Source of the DNA: Paracentrotus lividus
Taxonomy: Eukaryota; Echinodermata; Echinoidea; Camarodonta; Echinidae
Reading direction: 5' to 3'
DNA: 64,000 nt
Assembly (NCBI GenBank): GCA_940671915.1
Contig: CALNVZ010003433.1
Span: 35,107,724 to 35,171,723, forward strand
The notes beneath the pieces were generated by a model. That model had not been told where the DNA came from and did no database searches. It saw only the letters and a list, made by a program, of their open reading frames with translations. The translations under genes and the position numbers were made by a program. Below are positions 59,201 through 64,000 of this stretch, in pieces (the first letter of the stretch is position 1; every line of letters begins with the position of its first letter).

Positions 59201-60844
59201 ATTGCAAATTCAGAAACAAATAGTAAGCATGAAAGTATATGCACATGGGTGTGCACAATTTTCTTAGTGTCAATGAATACCTCAATGATCTTACAAGTTA
59301 CATCTTATGAAGACCGACAGGATGTTTATAACTAAAATAAGTTTTTTGGCCACAAAAAAGCTGAGGTTATTTGTATCGAAAATGAAGAACATAATTCCTT
59401 CAAGTTCAACTAAACTTTAACACAAACTGATGACTCATACATACATTGTACATACATACAGATGAATTGTCAATATGAGAATAGCAAATCAAGAAGTGAA
59501 TAAAAGAACACCGAAGATGCTGACTTTTCATTGTTTTTCTACAAATATTAAATTGTTTGACTGCTCCCGGCCTCAAGAGAGTGGTAAAGAATCAACATGA
59601 CATACTTCTTCCATCATCAAGAAGCTCTTCCTCTCCTCATCATCATCTTCATCTGATGTTGACATACCACCAGTACCCTAGTGACCAATCGAGGCTCTTA
59701 AGCAACACCGGGAGCAAAGGGAAATGTTACCTTATATCAAACATAACCTTACAAGTTCACATAGAGCGATGGACAATAAGAGGCGAAGTGACCGGTAATG
59801 GGCGAAGATTGTTGGCTTTCAAAATTGAAAGGCGATGGAGTTGTTCACATTTGGGAAATATTATTAGAGTATAAGGTTATGTTGTATGTGAGAGATTTCC
59901 CTTTTGAATGGTAATGGATGAGTTTTACATCCTGTGTTCTTAACATTTCTTGGATTTACAGCAGGAGAAAATGGGCATTAATCAAGATCTAAGAACATTT
60001 CCCTCAGGTTTGCCTAACAAAGCAACAAACACAAACAGTCTAAAATGCAATTAGTCATAGCAGGTGAATGTTTCATAAGGCTCTTCAAGAAAAGAATAGA
60101 AAAGTGAATAAAAATCTTTAAATACTTTTGGGAACTACATCTTCAGTTTGGTTCCTATGAAAAGAAAGCGCAATGCGACAATGATGGTTACGATGAAATC
60201 AGAAAGAGAAAACGATATTGGCGAATGCGAACAGACCACAATATGTCAAAAGAATGGAGGGCGATAGATGGACCTCGAAACCACATCTGGCTCAGTCCCA
60301 CCTTGGGAATAGGGGAAGAAAAAAGGGCCAGAATTAGTTCCCGATTTAGTGACAAATGACTCAGATTACTGCAGATTTTAGAAAAAGGACAGTAAATACC
60401 AATCGCTTACCAGAGGGACTTATTTCTTCTATCTCTTCCTCCCGATGAGTTTAGAATCGTGAAGGAACTCTTGCCATTCATAATATTTCAGATAGAAGAA
60501 CAGAGCAATTCTTTGGATGCTATTACAGCTACGATGACTAAAAAATCAAATCAAATAAGGCCGGTGCTTTGACCTTTGATTAAAAAGGGGGAAAGGGGTC
60601 AATTTTTTAACCATGATGCTTTATCAGACACTACAATTCTGTCCAAGATGTGTTCAAACTGAGGCAAAAAATACAAAAACACCACAAGACAAATACTGCT
60701 CTAATATTTCTATACATGCCCATCACACAGAAGAAAAAAATCTTATACTAGTCCCATGTATAAACTATATTGTATTTGATTTGATATCCGCATAATAATT
60801 CTCTTCTGCATATCTTCATTGATTTGTCCTCTCATTAATTGCAG
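56256..60844. other. Non-coding stretch
   Basis: No gene is supported. From 56450 to 56880 the DNA is GC-richer and open in one + frame, but I see no splice borders, homology or domain. A small stem (cttctatttcc/ggaaatagag) lies near 57680-57710. The rest is AT-rich. Confidence 0.4.
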
Positions 60845-60936
60845 GATTCGTCATTGAAAGTCGGTTAAGAAAACGTGATGGCACTCGCCCGGCCAGGCCT
60901 GGGCCCCTGAGGAGAGTTGGAGATTGCTGGGGATGA
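60845..60936 (+). CDS. Candidate last coding exon, unrecognised
   Basis: After a good acceptor ('tgtcctctcattaattgcag'), two bases complete a codon and 29 codons are open to a TGA: FVIESRLRKRDGTRPARPGP, then LRRVGDCWG. The other frames stop quickly. The local GC content is high (the cgcccggccaggcctgggcc block). The peptide is strongly basic with no known motif. It could equally be a chance frame in a GC-rich patch. Confidence 0.25.
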
Positions 60937-61453
60937 TTATAGAACATGGTTGTTATGGCAACCATTGGAGGATGTTTGCTACAGGTTTGTATGTCCTTGC
61001 AATCAAAGTGTTTATCTATCTCTTTATGATTTTTTTTCCCTTCTTCGTATTGGGCTCTTTAGGCGGAGACAACGGGGATCGACCTTCCAAGTGCTAATCA
61101 AAGGTAGTGGTCTGTGAAAAGGATGGTGATGAACCAATGATGATGATGATGATAATTAGGTTTTCATACATCAAGATTAAGATGAAGAGTTTGACTTGTA
61201 GTGTAGAGGGCTATTACACTCTTACCCACATGTTTATATGTTCATATTTTTTCTGGAGGAGACTTATTTCATTGGGAAACAAAATTTTAACTTTTAACAT
61301 TTTTGACCAATCATACTAGATTTATTTACAAACGATGATTCCCTGCTCTAATCTGACATAAATAAGCAATTTGCCAACTTAATTTTGGCAAATAACCTGG
61401 AAGGTATTAACTTAATGCTTTAGAATATCAGGTAATGTCTTTACATAAGTAGC
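60937..61453. other. Non-coding stretch
   Basis: No gene is seen. A short GAT repeat lies near 61137-61154. Confidence 0.5.
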
Positions 61454-61947
61454 GTTCACACGGTAGGCCTTAACTCCAAGTTAACTCCAAGTTATCCTTA
61501 AGAACATAGTCCTTAAGGATAACTTGGAGTTAACTTAGAGTTAAGGCCCGTGTGAACGATCTTGGTGTTTATGTTCTCGAGGACAACTTGGTGTTTATGT
61601 TCTCGACAGATCTTAGGGTTAAGACTCTTAACTCCAAGTTAACTCCAAGAGGTGGGTGGTCCCCGATCGCGCGTTTGACCGTGTGGACGGGATTTCAGCT
61701 TAGAGTTAGTGTTCTCGAGGACAAGAGTGACCCCTTGCATAGGTTAAACTTCCGGCCCCACTGGAGCGACGTAGGGGGAAATGAATTGCGCGCGCTACCT
61801 ACAACTTGTACTTCCGGTCATCGAGCCGCTCGCTTGTCCTCGAGGACAAGCACCCCGTGTGAACGTAACTCGGGAACAAGCCGTCGGTGTTTAAATTCTT
61901 AAGGATACTGTTCTCGAGGACTAAAACCCCGATGGTCCCGTGTGAAC
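61454..61947. mobile_element. Foldback element bounded by GTTCACACGG/CCGTGTGAAC
   Basis: The ends are 10-bp perfect inverted repeats. The first 104 bases (61454-61557) form a long near-perfect hairpin built from 'ccttaactccaagttaact' and 'ttatccttaag', with their complements. CCGTGTGAAC recurs at 61855 and at the right end (61938). The interior repeats gttctcgaggacaa-type palindromes at least four times, including a perfect TTGTCCTCGAGGACAA near 61835. GC content is higher than in the flanks. No target duplication is visible and there is no transposase. The 116-codon + frame is treated as chance. Confidence 0.8.
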
Positions 61948-62179
61948 ATAACTATATATGCAGCACATTCAAGTGAGGTCGACGCATCATGGTGAAAATG
62001 TTTTTGAACTACAAGCAGCAAATTAAATGAGCAATGGTTACACCAGGTAAACAGAACATGTCAAATAATGATACAATTAATGTACCTGTACTAATCTAAT
62101 GACATCATCACTCATATGAACGTAAACAACTTCAACAAACATCATCAATTTACCTTTGCATCGCACTCTTGTGCACCCC
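61948..62179. other. Non-coding spacer
   Basis: Nothing is seen here. Confidence 0.5.
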
Positions 62180-62242
62180 TCCTCCGTCTATCTCTCCTTC
62201 TCTTCTCTCTCTCTCTCGCTCTCTCTCTTTCTATCTCTCTCA
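62180..62242. repeat. (CT)n microsatellite
   Basis: CT repeat with a few interruptions (cgct, ttcta). Confidence 0.9.
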
Positions 62243-64000
62243 CTTCATTTTGAAACCTGCTGCACTTAATTAATCATGGTTGCCGATTAATCAGTTTTCG
62301 ATTGCGTTTGGATTGGCGGAACCCAAATGAGCGTCCGGGATATCAATTCACATTAAGGCAGTCATACATCAGCATCTTGGGTTTATTTTTATCCTCCCTA
62401 GACACTTGAAAATAGAACCCTAGAATGTGCATGTATATGAGAATAGAATGTATAAACAACATTCCTTCTTCTTCCAGTATCATTTTTAGGAACATTACTG
62501 GATGCTACTTGCATAAAGTTTTTGACAATGACAAAGAGCAGGGGCACAATTTTTTCATCTCCATTAAATATTTTTGTTTCTAATTTTAAGGGTTCATTTA
62601 TTTTATGAACCAAAAACAAGTTTGTTTTTCTTAATTCTCTGGGGAATTCAATAACTATTTAAGAGACCTTAATAACATAAGTGGGTATTCTACCATAATC
62701 TACCCCAAAAATATTATCTTATGCAGGTGGTCCCAAAAAGCAGTTTTCTTAACGCTTATAGATCTATGCTTTTTTTTCATCTTTTTTGACTAATTTCTGC
62801 CTCCCCCAAAACATTTCCATCATCAATGAATCTTTTTTCTATGTCAATGTTTTTACATTTCCCTTTTTTTTATTACCTAGTGCCTCGCCCCAGACTAAAT
62901 CGCAGATGCTTTTTCGTTTTCAAAATCTTACCTCATACAGAGATGTCTAATTAATTCCCGACTGCATCTGATCTGCATATGTTGTTTCTGACATTTCATT
63001 CAATTTAGGTTTACATTAGGTGGGTGATTAATGAAAAAGTGTGCATCTTCTACATGTAACTGTAAGCTACAGGAGTTTGATGAACAGACAGTAGTAGCTT
63101 TTCAGATTTACCTTTGAACTCCTTTGAATGTCAAATTAATTTTTTAGCACAATATGAAATGCATCATATCAGCTTTCACTAATACTTGCCTCTAATTTAT
63201 TTTAAAATCAACCTTGTGATGGGAATATTTGGACAAGATGGTGACAAAAGTCAAATGGTTAAGGCTTTCTAGTTTGATCCTCTACCGAATGAATGTCTTT
63301 GTCAGGCTTTAACAGTTCATAACAACTTTTACATGGTCTTGATTTCCAGAGTAGCATAGACTAGTTCAAGTAAAGAAAAAAAGTTGTCTTATAATTAATA
63401 TGAAAACAATATATATAGTGTGAATAAAATTAATCTACAGACACATAGCACCTACAAGTAGTATTTTCATTTTCAAACACACACAATAAAGTTTTTCTTT
63501 CCTTTCAAATCATTACCTTCACTTTTGTCAAAAACAAAGGATAACTTTCCCCCGTCATCTCAAAAACCTTTATGACTCATGGCATTCTCACTAACATTTC
63601 CAGCGCTTGGATTAATATGAATTAGATTTGAGAAAACAGAAAATTTGATTAGCTCTAAACACCATGATATAAAGTCTGAGGACGCCTGGTAATAATTCAC
63701 ATTGACCTGTTCAGGTGGGTCGTCAAGGAGGACTGAATCTACCTGGTGTAGTTCTGAAGTTCAAACCTTATTTTCCAGGACAAAAAAAAAACAAAACATT
63801 ACTACTAGTTTTCACCCGCCTGCAATTTAAAACAACCACAAAATTTTGCAATGTGAATATTTTTATTAAATCACAACTAAACCTTTAGTATAAATAGTCA
63901 TATTGTAAAGCTACTTGTAATATCCTCTACCAAGAAAAAAACTAACATATCACAATTATTCATTACCATTTTCAGGCTTTACCGGTCCAAAACAACATCT
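62243..64000. other. Non-coding AT-rich stretch
   Basis: No gene, element or tandem repeat that I can support is seen up to the end of the window. Confidence 0.5.

Noticed and set aside
61552-61902. 116-codon frame over the foldback element
   Set aside because: It lies wholly within a repeated, palindromic element, with no transposase motif.

Overview
This window reads as nuclear DNA of an animal, most likely an echinoderm and probably a sea urchin (inference). It is AT-rich, has no compact or operon-like genes, and is full of microsatellites, tandem repeats and short non-autonomous transposons. The frequent 'taggcctat/aggcctac' words, the TTAA-flanked elements and the LINE-tail SINE relic resemble what is known from sea urchin genomes. 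No complete gene can be assembled. Almost all long open frames fall in low-complexity or repeat DNA, or look like chance.

Coding evidence is limited to a few exon-sized segments. The best two are on the + strand at 37937-38106 and 39616-39777. Each is open in one frame across its whole length and has a convincing acceptor and a GT donor. Weaker candidates lie at 23931-23979, 31620-31712 and 60845-60936, and a non-coding exon candidate lies at 53622-53750. I cannot name any of the proteins. If the candidates belong together, a large intron-rich + strand gene crosses roughly 23.9-39.8 kb, with exons still missing between the ones listed.

The clearest content is mobile DNA. (1) A TA-flanked family packed with AGCTCGAGCT-type palindromes: two full copies (9599-10024, 16424-16854) and a diverged relative (30474-30658). 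(2) A PIF/Harbinger-like MITE with TAA duplications: two nearly identical copies (22682-23191, 36235-36743). (3) A TTA-flanked MITE at 6070-6332. (4) Two TTAA-flanked elements side by side (35003-35424, 35551-36047), the second with about 140-bp terminal inverted repeats, each carrying a perfect TGACGTCA. (5) A foldback element at 61454-61947 bounded by GTTCACACGG/CCGTGTGAAC. (6) Two copies of a GTAGACAG-ended composite repeat (27107-28236, 28992-30032) with internal tandem units. SINE-like pieces are at 6728-6804, 14816-14880 and 53225-53330.

Tandem repeats form a second layer: about 165-bp units at 25975-26640 that each carry an inverted pair of GATA motifs, about 180-bp units at 28255-28750, a 50-bp minisatellite at 30040-30390, about 160-bp units at 32955-33520, 128-bp units at 41845-42240, and two-unit duplications at 7562-7860 and 15764-16135. 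Two 300-bp direct copies (26704-27003 and 30661-30963) bracket the repeat-rich 27-30.6 kb block, suggesting a local duplication followed by transposon insertions. The intervals between these features are ordinary AT-rich intergenic or intronic DNA in which I see no gene.
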